Made by a program: the position numbers and the translations under genes
The notes under the pieces: model-generated
What the model was told of the DNA's origin: nothing
The model's input: only the letters and a program-made list of their open reading frames with translations
The model's database searches: none
Source: CAZRUA01 sp964603125
GTDB lineage: Bacteria > Bacteroidota > Bacteroidia > B-17B0 > Aurantibacillaceae
Direction of reading: 5' to 3'
DNA length: 64,000 nt
Assembly (NCBI GenBank): GCA_964603125.1
Contig: CAZRUA010000003.1
Span: forward strand, 1-64,000
In this document: positions 6,704-16,644 of the stretch, one piece after another
Layout: each line of letters begins with the position of its first letter
Numbering within the stretch: position 1 is the stretch's first letter

Positions 6704-8875
6704 ATGCAAAAAATAATATTGCCATTATTGGCACTGCTATATTCCGCAGTGACTTTCGGACAAAACACATTTAAAGCACAACTAAAAGATGCTGAAAACA
6801 AAGAGATATTAATTGGAGCAACCGCAATAGTGCAAGGTTCAACCAACGGAGCAAGTGCGAACAATGAAGGCTATCTCGAGATCACAAATATTCCTAATGG
6901 GAAACAAATCATTGTATTTCGATGTACAGGTTATAATGATAGAACCGATACAATTAATTTTCCTTTAACACAAACAGAGCCTCTTGAAGTTTTACTTTTT
7001 TCTGAAACTGAAGAAGTTGAAGAAGTAGTTATTTCATCAACCCGTTCGAGCAGAACCATTGATAATGTTCCAACACGAACTGAAGCTATTTCAGGAGAGG
7101 AACTGGAAGAAAAGGGAAATATGAAACCTGGTGACATTCGTATGATGCTGAACGAAAGCACGGGGATACAAACACAGCAAACATCTGCAACTAGTTATAA
7201 TTCCTCTATTCGTATTCAAGGCCTTGACGGAAAATACACGCAAATATTAAGAGATGGTTTTCCTTTATATTCAGGCTTTTCGGGAGGTTTAAGTTTGTTA
7301 CAAATTGTACCTCTCGACTTAAAACAAGTAGAAGTAATTAAAGGTGCATCATCAACCCTATATGGTGGTGGAGCAATTGCAGGTTTAGTTAATCTCGTTT
7401 CAAAAAGTCCTAAAGAAAAAAGAGAGTTGAGTTTTATGTTTAACGGTACATCTGCATTAGGTTTAGATGCAAGTGGATTTTATTCGCAAAAATTTAAGAA
7501 AGTAGGTACAACCATTTTTGCTTCTTACAATTTGGGCAGCCCATACGACCCTGCAAAGATTGGTTTTACTGCGATTCCAAAATATAAAAGATATACTGTA
7601 AACCCAAAACTATTTGTTTACTTCAATGAAAAGACAACTCTTAATATCGGTGTCAATAGCACAATTGAAGACCGCATTGGGGGCGATAGAAAATACATTG
7701 AAAACAAAGGCGATAGCACAAACGTTTATTTTGAAAAAAATAATACAAGTCGTTTTAGCACACAATTAGGGCTTGAGCATAAAATAAACGACAAATCAAA
7801 ACTATCCTTTAAGAATAGTGTAAGTTATTATGACCGTACAATTGAAATTCCGTCTTTTAAATTTTCAGGTATTCAATTATCCTCATTTAGTGAAGCAAAC
7901 TATAATCATAAGGGCGAAAAATCAGAATGGATAACTGGCATAAATCTTTGGACTGATAAATTTAATCAAAACAAATTTGACACTTCAAAAGTAGTTGACT
8001 ACAATCATACAACCTTTGGTGCATTTGTTCAAAACACTTGGAACGCAACCGAAAAATTTATTCTTGAAACTGGCTTGCGTGGTGACTATCAAAACCAATA
8101 TGGTTTCTTTGTCTTACCAAGAATTTCAGCACTTTTAAAAGTTAATCCGAAACTATCTATGAGGCTTGGTGGCGGTTTAGGTTACAAGACACCCACTGTA
8201 TTTACGGAAGATGCAGAACGCATACAATTTAGAAATGTTTTGCTTATTGATGATTCAAAAACTAAAGCGGAGCAATCAATCGGTGGAAATTTTGATGTCA
8301 ATTATAAGACACCACTTTCAGATAAAATGTTTTTTAGTATTAATACTTTACTATTCTACACTCAGGTAAAAAGTCCTTTAGTGCTTGTTCCAACATCAAC
8401 AGGTTTATATGAATTTCAACAACCTACAGGCATAATAGACACTAAAGGAATTGAAGCAAATATAAAATTAACTTATGGCGATTTCAAGCTTTTTGTAGGT
8501 TATACATTAGCCGACGTAAAACAACATTACAATGGAACAAGCACAGCATTTCCTTTAGTTGCCCAACATCGCTTGAATAATGTTTTGATGTATGAAATTG
8601 AAGAGAAGTTGAAAATTGGTTTAGAAGCATACTATTTTAGTCCGCAAAAACTAAATGACGGTGCCACGGGAAAAGAGTATTGGATATGTGGTTTAATGGT
8701 TGAAAAATTATGGGAGAGGTTCTCAGTATTTGTAAACTTTGAGAATTTCTTAAATACCAGACAAACAAGATTCGATACAATTTATACAGGTTCAATTACT
8801 AATCCAACATTTAGAGATATTTATGCGCCTGTTGACGGGTTTGTTGTAAATGGTGGATTGAAAATTAAACTGTAA
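6704..8875 (+). CDS. TonB-dependent outer-membrane receptor
   Basis: A 723-residue receptor with signal peptide MQKIILPLLALLYSAVTFGQ. An N-terminal carboxypeptidase-regulatory-like domain follows (about residues 21-105). The plug domain (about 115-235) contains IRIQGLDGKYTQILRDGFPLYSG and VEVIKGASSTLYGGGAIAG. The 22-strand barrel runs to the end, which closes in a hydrophobic strand (VNGGLKIKL). It imports a substrate through the outer membrane using TonB energy. The preceding Cys-rich protein suggests a metal or metal chelate rather than a glycan, and there is no SusD partner. Length is at the compact end, typical of metal/siderophore receptors. The substrate is an inference. Confidence 0.9.
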   Translation: MQKIILPLLALLYSAVTFGQNTFKAQLKDAENKEILIGATAIVQGSTNGASANNEGYLEITNIPNGKQIIVFRCTGYNDRTDTINFPLTQTEPLEVLLFSETEEVEEVVISSTRSSRTIDNVPTRTEAISGEELEEKGNMKPGDIRMMLNESTGIQTQQTSATSYNSSIRIQGLDGKYTQILRDGFPLYSGFSGGLSLLQIVPLDLKQVEVIKGASSTLYGGGAIAGLVNLVSKSPKEKRELSFMFNGTSALGLDASGFYSQKFKKVGTTIFASYNLGSPYDPAKIGFTAIPKYKRYTVNPKLFVYFNEKTTLNIGVNSTIEDRIGGDRKYIENKGDSTNVYFEKNNTSRFSTQLGLEHKINDKSKLSFKNSVSYYDRTIEIPSFKFSGIQLSSFSEANYNHKGEKSEWITGINLWTDKFNQNKFDTSKVVDYNHTTFGAFVQNTWNATEKFILETGLRGDYQNQYGFFVLPRISALLKVNPKLSMRLGGGLGYKTPTVFTEDAERIQFRNVLLIDDSKTKAEQSIGGNFDVNYKTPLSDKMFFSINTLLFYTQVKSPLVLVPTSTGLYEFQQPTGIIDTKGIEANIKLTYGDFKLFVGYTLADVKQHYNGTSTAFPLVAQHRLNNVLMYEIEEKLKIGLEAYYFSPQKLNDGATGKEYWICGLMVEKLWERFSVFVNFENFLNTRQTRFDTIYTGSITNPTFRDIYAPVDGFVVNGGLKIKL

Positions 8876-8878
8876 ACT

Positions 8879-8904
8879 AGGTTCATACGCAATGGCGTAA
8901 ACCT
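8879..8904. terminator. Inverted repeat between convergent genes
   Basis: AGGTT, ACGC, a short loop, GCGT and ACCT form an interrupted stem between the TonB receptor and gldJ, which converge here. An A-run follows on the plus strand, so a U-tract is not well placed for the plus-strand gene. It could act as a weak bidirectional terminator. Confidence 0.35.
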
Positions 8905-8962
8905 AAAAAACTTTAGTCTTTATTCACGTACTTAAATACCTCCATTATCTAACTCTCATTCA

Positions 8963-10537
8963 TCACTTCCCAAGCCCAACAGGGCTTCCAACCTTACTCA
9001 TAGCGCATCTAAAACCTATGCTTGATTTTGATTGGCGCTCATCTAAAAACCTTCTATTACCAGGGTTTAAATAAGAAGCTCTGTCGCGCCATGAGCCTCC
9101 TTTGTAAACTCTTGCTTTGTTGTTTATCATGGATGTTTGTGCGTACTCATACATTAATTTATTAGGATGATTGCTATACGCATTTTCGCCTTCGGTGTAG
9201 TAGATAGATGAATTTACATCACCATCTTTGGTATCTTTGTAATCATTTGTTTTGTAATTTCTTCGTTCATCCAAGTTATCAATGGGGTTATCAATTGATA
9301 CTTCTCTCCAAACTACTTGCCCTGGAACTACAATTAAATTACTATCTTTTCTTACCTTAACTGTTGATACAACTCCTTTGGGGCTTGCTGGCGATAGGGT
9401 GTTTTCAAATGTTTCATACATAGGTGCTCCAGTATTTTGCACTATTTGTCCGGTGGCTGGGTCCACCTGTTTTGTTTTAAAGTTATTTCCTCTAAAGGCA
9501 TTAAATTCATCCGCTTCTTCGCTTGTTAAAGGCCGGTAAACATCCATTACCCATTCCGAAACATTTCCTGCCATATTGTATAAACCAAAATCATTTGGCG
9601 CATATGAATAAACAGGAGCGGTAATATCTGCTGCATCATTTAATGAGCCTGCAACTCCCATATAATCACCACTTCCTCTAACAAAATTGGCCTGCATTTG
9701 TCCAATATTTTTTGGGTCACTGCTTCTAACTCCATTGCCATCCCAAGGGTATTTTCGTTTGTCTTTAATTCTTTCCCCAACTGTATTCCCAATTAAACCA
9801 TAAGCGGCATATTCCCATTCGGCTTCAGTGGGTAATCTGTAGCTGGGGAGCAATATACCGTCTCTCATTTCAACATCTCTTTGCCCTTTGTTTTTTGTGG
9901 CAAGTTTTTGTGTAAACTGTCCTTGCCAAACACCGCTCAAATAAGCTTCGGTAGAGAAATAATCAGTTGACGTGGGGTTTACATTGTGATCTAATAAACC
10001 TTCTCTAATTAATATAAATTCGTTCACTCTATCTGTTCTCCAATTGCAAAAGTCGTTAGCTTGCAACCAACTTACCCCCACAACAGGATATTGTCTGTAG
10101 GCTGGATGTCTTAAATAGTAATCAACGTATGGCTCGTTATAAGCAGTTGGTTCGCGCCAACATAAAGTATCGGGCAATGCTTTTTTATATACCTCAGGAT
10201 AGTCAAAACCAAATACTCTATTGGTCCAGTATAGGTATTCTAAGTACGAAAAATTAGTCACTTCAAATTCGTCCATAAAAAAAGAGGGTACTGTAATTCT
10301 TCGTGGTATATTGTTCCATTCGTAACTCACATCTTGTTCGCTTTGCCCCATGGTAAAAGTACCGCCTTCAATAAAAACAAGTCCTGGCCCAGTTTCCTGT
10401 CCTTTGTATTTTTTCATTTCTAAGGTTGGTGTTTTGTTGTTGTTATAATCCCAGCCTGTAACCCCAGATGGTTTGTGATTGCAGGCATACAAGGTGATAA
10501 ACGAAAGTAGCAAGGCTGTGTTTTTTAATCCAATCAT
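8963..10537 (-). CDS. gldJ: Gliding motility / T9SS-associated lipoprotein GldJ
   Basis: A 524-residue lipoprotein (lipobox ending at Cys19, TLYAC) with a formylglycine-generating-enzyme-like (SUMF1) fold. Visible are GLVFIEGGTFTMGQSEQD, FMDEFEVTNFSYLEYLYW, YRLPTEAEWEYAAYGL, NMAGNVSEWVMD and the C-terminal GGSWRDRASYLNPGNRRF plus SSIGFRCAMS. GldJ is needed for gliding motility and stabilises other Gld and T9SS components in the periplasm. It differs from GldK by its long insert with tyrosine/asparagine-rich segments. In flavobacteria gldJ is often next to murF; here murF is 4.9 kb away beyond accessory genes. The family is confident. Confidence 0.88.
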   Translation of the reverse strand: MIGLKNTALLLSFITLYACNHKPSGVTGWDYNNNKTPTLEMKKYKGQETGPGLVFIEGGTFTMGQSEQDVSYEWNNIPRRITVPSFFMDEFEVTNFSYLEYLYWTNRVFGFDYPEVYKKALPDTLCWREPTAYNEPYVDYYLRHPAYRQYPVVGVSWLQANDFCNWRTDRVNEFILIREGLLDHNVNPTSTDYFSTEAYLSGVWQGQFTQKLATKNKGQRDVEMRDGILLPSYRLPTEAEWEYAAYGLIGNTVGERIKDKRKYPWDGNGVRSSDPKNIGQMQANFVRGSGDYMGVAGSLNDAADITAPVYSYAPNDFGLYNMAGNVSEWVMDVYRPLTSEEADEFNAFRGNNFKTKQVDPATGQIVQNTGAPMYETFENTLSPASPKGVVSTVKVRKDSNLIVVPGQVVWREVSIDNPIDNLDERRNYKTNDYKDTKDGDVNSSIYYTEGENAYSNHPNKLMYEYAQTSMINNKARVYKGGSWRDRASYLNPGNRRFLDERQSKSSIGFRCAMSKVGSPVGLGK

Positions 10538-10684
10538 TTCTTTCTTTTTTTATTTATAATGGCAAAAAGCACAAAAGTTACAAGCTTTAAAAAGCTCCCA
10601 AAATTAGGTCAAAATCTTTCCTTTTTACTGCTAAAATCTTTATATTAGTAGTCTTTATCAATTGATTTTTATTTTAGAATATAT

Positions 10685-13600
10685 ATGCGAAAATTATTTT
10701 TATCAGTAGGTGTTTTGTTTTCTTTTGTAATGAACGCACAGTTTACTGAAAACTTTAGCGATGGTGATTTTACAAATGCGCCAGTGTGGAGTGGAGATGC
10801 GCCTGAGTTTATTGTTAACGGTACAAATCAATTGCAGTTAAATGCGACAGTTGCTGGTGCTTCCTATCTTTCTTCGCCCAATGCCATGGCTAGCTTAAAC
10901 AATATGCAATGGAATGTTTATGTGAAACAAACCTTTGCACCAAGTAGTAGTAATTATGGACGTGTTTACTTGGTAAGCGACCAAGCAAATTTAGAAGGAC
11001 CTTTAAACGGTTACTATTTACAATTTGGTGAAGCTTTGAGTAATGATGCAATTGAATTATTTGAACAAACAGGAACTGTATCTACTTCGGTTTGCAGAGG
11101 GACAAATGCTCAGATTGCAGCTTCGTTTACGGTTGGTGTTAAAGTAACGCGCGATGCTGCTGGTTTATGGACTTTATCGGTTGATGCTGCTGGCGGAACA
11201 AATTACATTCAACAAGCTACTGGAACAAATACAACGCATAGTGTTTCTTCGTTTTTAGGAGTTTCAACTGTTTATACGGTTGGGAATATTAATAAATTTT
11301 TCTACGATGATTTTTATGCGGGACCAATTGTTACGGATGTTACAGCGCCAACCATTGTTTCGAGCACGGTTGTTTCGGCAAATCAATTGGATGTTTTGTT
11401 TAACGAGGATGTTGATTTAACTACTTCGCAAGTTGCAGCAAATTATGTTGTAAATAATGCTGTAGGGGCTGCAAGCGCTGCATCAAGAGATGGTTCTGAT
11501 TTTAAACTGGTTCATTTAACTTTTGGGAATAGTTTTCCAAGCGGTATTCAAAGCACACTTACGGTTAGTGCAGTGCAGGATTTATCAGCAAACGCTATTG
11601 TAAGCGCAACAAGTAATTTTACTTATTTTAATATTGGAACAGCAGCTTACAATGATATTATTATAACAGAGCTAATGGCAGATGCTAATCCTAGTAATGG
11701 TTTGCCACTTGCTGAGTATGTTGAAATTTATAACAAGGGCTCGGTATATTACAATTTGAATGGCTTTAAGATAGCCGACAATATTGCCACAGGAGCTACA
11801 ATAACTGCAAATTATTTATTGGCTCCGGGTGCTTACGCTTTGATTGCTTCAACCACTGATACAGCTAGTTTTGTTGGTGTGTCAAACAAGATAGGTGTTG
11901 TTGGGATGCCTTCTTTAAACGATGCTGGTGATAATATTTATCTGAAATCAGGAACAGGTGTTGTTATTGATTCGGTGAATTATTTAATTTCTTGGTATCA
12001 GGATGGCAATAAAGATGGGGGAGGATGGAGTTTAGAATTAATTAATCCTAATGCTAATGTAAGTTGTCCTCAAATAAGCAATTGGATGGCAAGTAACGCT
12101 GTATTAGGCGGTACACCTGGTGTTCAAAATTCAGTTTATTCAACGGCTGCTGATGTAACAGCACCAAGTCTTTTAAATGCAAGTTATTCAGATGCTACTC
12201 ACATTACAATTTGTTTTAATGAAGCAATTGATAATGCTTTGCTCACTAATGCTGCAAATTATTCGGTTAGTGGTGCTATCGGTACGCCAATAACAGCGGT
12301 TTCTGCTTCTAGCGGAACTTGTGTTGTTTTAACGCTAGGGTCAAGTATGGCCGACCAAAATTCTTATACAGTTACTTTTTCTACTCTAGCAGACTGTAAT
12401 GGAAATGTGGTCAATCCTATAAGTGCAAGTTTTACTTTTATTCAACCCATTGTTGCAACTTATAAAGATGTAATTATTAATGAAATCATGGCGGATGCAA
12501 ATCCGGGTAACGGTTTGCCAATAGCGGAGTATGTTGAATTGTATAATAGAAGTACGGGCTATGTTGAATTGAATGGCTATAAGTTTGGTGATAATTTAAC
12601 TACCATGGCAACAATTACTTCTTCGTATTTATTAGCACCTAATGCTTATGTATTAGTTGCTTCAACAGCTGATACAGCAAGTTTTGTGGGTATAACAAAT
12701 AAAATTGGTGTAAGTAGCTTTCCATCTTTAAATGATGGTGGAGATAAAACTTATTTAAAATCGGGAGCTGGTGCTATTATCGATTCGGTTCATTACGATA
12801 TTACTTGGTACAATGATGCAGCTAAAGATGGTGGTGGTTGGAGTTTGGAATTAATGAATCCAAATGCAAATGTAACTTGTCCGGCAATTACCAACTGGAC
12901 AGCCAGCAATGCCGCATTAGGCGGAACACCTGGAGCTCAAAACTCTGTTTATTCAGTTGTTTTAGATGCACAATCACCAAGTTTGGTTTCGGTAAATTAT
13001 TCAGATGCAACACATATTGATGTTTGTTTTAACGAAGCAATTGATGTGGCTTTGTTTTCAAGCCCTGCTAGTTTTGTTGTTAGTAACGGTATTGGTAATC
13101 CTAGCTCGGTTAGCATTTCAACGGATGGTAAATGTGCTACTTTAACTCTTGCTACTAGCATGACCAATTTAACCAATTACACCGTTACTTTTTCATCGCT
13201 TGCAGATTGTTCAGGAAACCTTGTAACACCAACTAGCGGAAGCTTTACCTATATACTACCAAGTGTTGCCAATTACAAAGATGTTATCATTACCGAAATT
13301 ATGGCGGATGCAAATCCATCCATTGGCTTACCAATTGCAGAGTATGTTGAGTTGTACAATAAAAGTGCAGGTTACATTCAATTGAATGGCTATAAAATTG
13401 CAGATAATATCGCGACAGGAGCAACCATCACCAGCAATTATTTATTAGCGCCTAATACTTATGTTTTAGTAGCTTCAAGTGCGGATACAGCAAGTTTTGT
13501 GGGTATATCAAATAAAATTGGTGTAAGTAGTTTTCCATCTCTAAACGATGGTGGTGATAATGTGTATTTAAAATCAAGTTCAGGTGCTGTAATCGATTCT

Positions 13601-16543
13601 GTTAATTATGCAATTACTTGGTATAACGATGTTGCAAAAGATGATGGAGGTTGGAGTTTAGAATTGATTAATCCAAATGCTAATTTAACTTGTCCTGCAA
13701 TAACCAACTGGACAGCCAGTAATGCTGCTATTGGCGGAACACCAGGAATACAAAATAGTGTGTTCTCTAATTTACCCGATAACACTTCTCCTAGCTTAGT
13801 GAGCGTTAGTTATACCGATAGTTTACATATTGATGTTTGTTTCAGTGAAGCAATTGATGTAGCATTAGCAAATAATCCATCTAATTTTAATATTAGTAAT
13901 GGTATTGGAACTCCAACTGGAGCAGGTATTTCTATCGATGGAAAATGTGTTGCTTTAACATTGGCTACTAGTATGATTACTCAAACACAATACACAGTAA
14001 CTTTTGCAACTTTGGCGGATTGTTCAGGGAATTTAGTAAGTCCTAACAATGGCAGTTTCACTTATATTTTACCAAGTGTAGCATCATATAAGGATGTTAT
14101 CATCACGGAGATTATGGCGGATGCAAATCCATCTATTGGTTTGCCAATTGCTGAGTACGTTGAGTTGTATAATCGTGGAACGGGTTATGTACAGTTAAAT
14201 GGATATAAAATTGCCGATAACATTGCTTCTGGTAATACAATTACTACCAATTTTTTATTGGCTCCTAATGCTTATGTTATTTTAACTGCAGCAGCTGATA
14301 CGGCTAGTTTTGTTGGTATTACAAATAAAATTGGTTTCAGTTCATTTCCTTCATTAAATGATGGCGGTGATAATGTGTATTTAAAATCTGATTTAGGTAC
14401 TATTATCGATTCGGTAAACTATAGTATTTCATGGTACAATAATCCTAATAAAGATGATGGAGGTTGGAGCTTAGAATTAATTAATCCATTAGTAAATATA
14501 AATTGTTCTCAAGCTTTTAATTGGACAGCAAGCAATAATGCTATTGGAGGAACACCGGGTGCTCAAAACTCAGTATATTCAATTGCGCCTGATGTAACAG
14601 CACCAAGCATTGCAAATGTTAATGTTGTGGATGCAACACATGTTACTGTATGTTTTTCTGAACCAATACTGGCTAGTTTGCTAAACAATGTTTCTAATTA
14701 TTCAATAAATAATGGTGGTGGTAGTCCATTGTCAGTTGTGGTTTCTAGTGATGCCATGTGTGTAGATATGGTTTTAGCTGGAGCATTAGTTAATCAAACC
14801 AATTATGTATTAACATGTTCTAACTTATCAGATTGTAGCGGAAATATTTTAAATCCAAACACAGCAAATCTTTCATACTACATTGCTAAAACATTTGATG
14901 TAGTGATTAACGAAATCATGTGTGATCCAGATCCTTCAGTTGCTTTGCCAAACGGCGAGTATCTTGAATTGAAAAACAAAAGTAATTACTCGGTTAGTTT
15001 AAATAACTGGACAATACAAGTAAATTCAACCGTTAAAACTATTCCAAGCATAGTTATTCCTTCTGGAGGATATGTGGCTTTAATGAGCGCATCTACCAAA
15101 TTAATGTATGTAGGTAATTTCCCTGGATTAAATGTATTAGAAGTTCCAAGTTTCCCTTCTTTAACTAACACCAGCGGAACAATTATTTTGCGTGATAACA
15201 ATGGAATAATGATACACACCGTTTCTTACTACGACTCTTGGTATGCAGATGCAATTAAAGCTGATGGTGGTTGGAGTTTAGAAATGATTGATGCAAATAA
15301 TCCTTGTGGTGAAGCCGATAACTGGAAGGCTTCTGTAAGTGCTGATGGAGGAACTCCGGCTTATGCAAATTCAATTGCAGCTAGTAACCCAGATTTGATT
15401 GCTCCAATGCTTGATCATATTTCAGTTTTAGGAACAGATACTTTGCAATTTTATTTTAACGAAACAATTGATAGTTTAACTTACTTAAATAGTTTACACT
15501 ATACTTTTGATAATGGTTTAGTAGCGAGTTCAACAATAATACCAATAGCGAGTGATTTTAAATCGGTTAAAGTAAAACTATCAACGCCGCTTCAGTTAGG
15601 AGTTATCTATACTGGAACGGTTACCACTGGAGTGTTAGATTGTGCAGGTAATCCGGTAGGTGCAAATAATTCAGCGCGATTTGCTTTACCTCAAGCAGTT
15701 GCTGTTGGCGATATTGTTATTAATGAAGTATTGTTCGATCCAAATACAGGTGGAGAAGAGTTTATTGAAATTTACAATAAGAGTAACAAAACTATTGACT
15801 TGTTTAATGTTTATACGAGTGATTACGATACGTTAACAAATACAGTTTTAAATAAAAAGGCAATTTCTACGGATGGTTATTTATTCTTCCCTAATGAGTA
15901 TTTATTATTGAGTAGAAACGGAAATACAGTTAAATCGCAATACACTACGCAAAATCCAAATGCGTTTTTAAATGTAAGTGCTTTACCATCTTTAAGTACC
16001 GAGGATGTTGTAGCTTTAAGTACCGCAAATGATACAGCAATTGATTATTTAATTTATTCGGATAAAATGCACTTCCCGCTTTTAAATATTACTAAAGGAG
16101 TATCGTTAGAACGAATTGATTTTAACCGTCCAAGCAATGATAAAACAAATTGGAATTCGGCTTCTAGTCAGGTTGGTTTTGCAACCCCTGGTTATCGTAA
16201 CTCACAATACATGAGTACGGATGCAGCTTCAGTATTTTCAGTTAGTCCCGAAACATTTAGTCCCGACAACGATGGTTACAATGATGTTATAAATATCAAT
16301 TACAGTTTAAATGAAAGTGGTAAGTATGCAAACATTACCATTTACGATGCAAAGGGACGATTTGTAAAGTACTTAGTTAAAAACGAATTGTTGGGTACTA
16401 CTGGCACTTTTAGTTGGAATGGAATTACAGAGCAAAACGAAAAGGCGCCTATCGGTATTTATGTAATCTATGCTGAAATAACGGATTTAGCAGGCAAATT
16501 AACCAAGCATAAAATTGCTTGTGTGTTGGCTGGGAAGCAGTAG
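10685..16543 (+). CDS. Giant secreted surface protein with repeated lamin-tail domains
   Basis: A 1952-residue exported protein with signal peptide MRKLFLSVGVLFSFVMNAQ. After an N-terminal beta-sandwich (about residues 20-215) come Ig/SbsA-like domains alternating with lamin-tail domains. These recur at about residues 321, 592, 863, 1134, 1402 and 1673, each opening with a variant of DVIITEIMADANPS and EYVELYN. The first four are spaced exactly 813 bp apart. The C-terminus (about 1855-1952) begins ETFSPDNDGYNDV and ends in a FlgD-like/T9SS-type sorting domain, so export by T9SS is likely. The role is probably a cell-surface adhesin or a scaffold for an extracellular enzyme; no catalytic domain is seen. 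It is a single gene, with gldJ divergent upstream. Confidence 0.85.
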   Translation: MRKLFLSVGVLFSFVMNAQFTENFSDGDFTNAPVWSGDAPEFIVNGTNQLQLNATVAGASYLSSPNAMASLNNMQWNVYVKQTFAPSSSNYGRVYLVSDQANLEGPLNGYYLQFGEALSNDAIELFEQTGTVSTSVCRGTNAQIAASFTVGVKVTRDAAGLWTLSVDAAGGTNYIQQATGTNTTHSVSSFLGVSTVYTVGNINKFFYDDFYAGPIVTDVTAPTIVSSTVVSANQLDVLFNEDVDLTTSQVAANYVVNNAVGAASAASRDGSDFKLVHLTFGNSFPSGIQSTLTVSAVQDLSANAIVSATSNFTYFNIGTAAYNDIIITELMADANPSNGLPLAEYVEIYNKGSVYYNLNGFKIADNIATGATITANYLLAPGAYALIASTTDTASFVGVSNKIGVVGMPSLNDAGDNIYLKSGTGVVIDSVNYLISWYQDGNKDGGGWSLELINPNANVSCPQISNWMASNAVLGGTPGVQNSVYSTAADVTAPSLLNASYSDATHITICFNEAIDNALLTNAANYSVSGAIGTPITAVSASSGTCVVLTLGSSMADQNSYTVTFSTLADCNGNVVNPISASFTFIQPIVATYKDVIINEIMADANPGNGLPIAEYVELYNRSTGYVELNGYKFGDNLTTMATITSSYLLAPNAYVLVASTADTASFVGITNKIGVSSFPSLNDGGDKTYLKSGAGAIIDSVHYDITWYNDAAKDGGGWSLELMNPNANVTCPAITNWTASNAALGGTPGAQNSVYSVVLDAQSPSLVSVNYSDATHIDVCFNEAIDVALFSSPASFVVSNGIGNPSSVSISTDGKCATLTLATSMTNLTNYTVTFSSLADCSGNLVTPTSGSFTYILPSVANYKDVIITEIMADANPSIGLPIAEYVELYNKSAGYIQLNGYKIADNIATGATITSNYLLAPNTYVLVASSADTASFVGISNKIGVSSFPSLNDGGDNVYLKSSSGAVIDSVNYAITWYNDVAKDDGGWSLELINPNANLTCPAITNWTASNAAIGGTPGIQNSVFSNLPDNTSPSLVSVSYTDSLHIDVCFSEAIDVALANNPSNFNISNGIGTPTGAGISIDGKCVALTLATSMITQTQYTVTFATLADCSGNLVSPNNGSFTYILPSVASYKDVIITEIMADANPSIGLPIAEYVELYNRGTGYVQLNGYKIADNIASGNTITTNFLLAPNAYVILTAAADTASFVGITNKIGFSSFPSLNDGGDNVYLKSDLGTIIDSVNYSISWYNNPNKDDGGWSLELINPLVNINCSQAFNWTASNNAIGGTPGAQNSVYSIAPDVTAPSIANVNVVDATHVTVCFSEPILASLLNNVSNYSINNGGGSPLSVVVSSDAMCVDMVLAGALVNQTNYVLTCSNLSDCSGNILNPNTANLSYYIAKTFDVVINEIMCDPDPSVALPNGEYLELKNKSNYSVSLNNWTIQVNSTVKTIPSIVIPSGGYVALMSASTKLMYVGNFPGLNVLEVPSFPSLTNTSGTIILRDNNGIMIHTVSYYDSWYADAIKADGGWSLEMIDANNPCGEADNWKASVSADGGTPAYANSIAASNPDLIAPMLDHISVLGTDTLQFYFNETIDSLTYLNSLHYTFDNGLVASSTIIPIASDFKSVKVKLSTPLQLGVIYTGTVTTGVLDCAGNPVGANNSARFALPQAVAVGDIVINEVLFDPNTGGEEFIEIYNKSNKTIDLFNVYTSDYDTLTNTVLNKKAISTDGYLFFPNEYLLLSRNGNTVKSQYTTQNPNAFLNVSALPSLSTEDVVALSTANDTAIDYLIYSDKMHFPLLNITKGVSLERIDFNRPSNDKTNWNSASSQVGFATPGYRNSQYMSTDAASVFSVSPETFSPDNDGYNDVININYSLNESGKYANITIYDAKGRFVKYLVKNELLGTTGTFSWNGITEQNEKAPIGIYVIYAEITDLAGKLTKHKIACVLAGKQ
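11675..14918 (+). repeat. Tandem 813-bp coding repeats (lamin-tail + Ig-like module)
   Basis: The equivalent ATG of the EIMADANP motif falls at 11675, 12488, 13301 and 14114, which is three intervals of exactly 813 bp (271 codons). A more diverged unit follows 804 bp later at 14918. Units share long stretches of near-identical DNA as well as protein, pointing to recent tandem duplication or gene conversion. Confidence 0.85.
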
Positions 16544-16586
16544 CTTTAGAAGTTTTTATCGTACACACGTTTTGCGGAATAAATAT

Positions 16587-16617
16587 TTTGTTTTAATAAA
16601 TTCATTTGCTACTTTAG
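16587..16617 (+). promoter_or_regulatory. Promoter for the membrane hydrolase-like gene
   Basis: TTTG at 16587-16590, a 19-nt spacer, then TACTTTAG at 16610-16617 (one mismatch to TAnnTTTG). The predicted start is about 20 nt before ATG 16645. Confidence 0.45.
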
Positions 16618-16644
16618 CATTGAAACAAACAAAACCTATTATTT

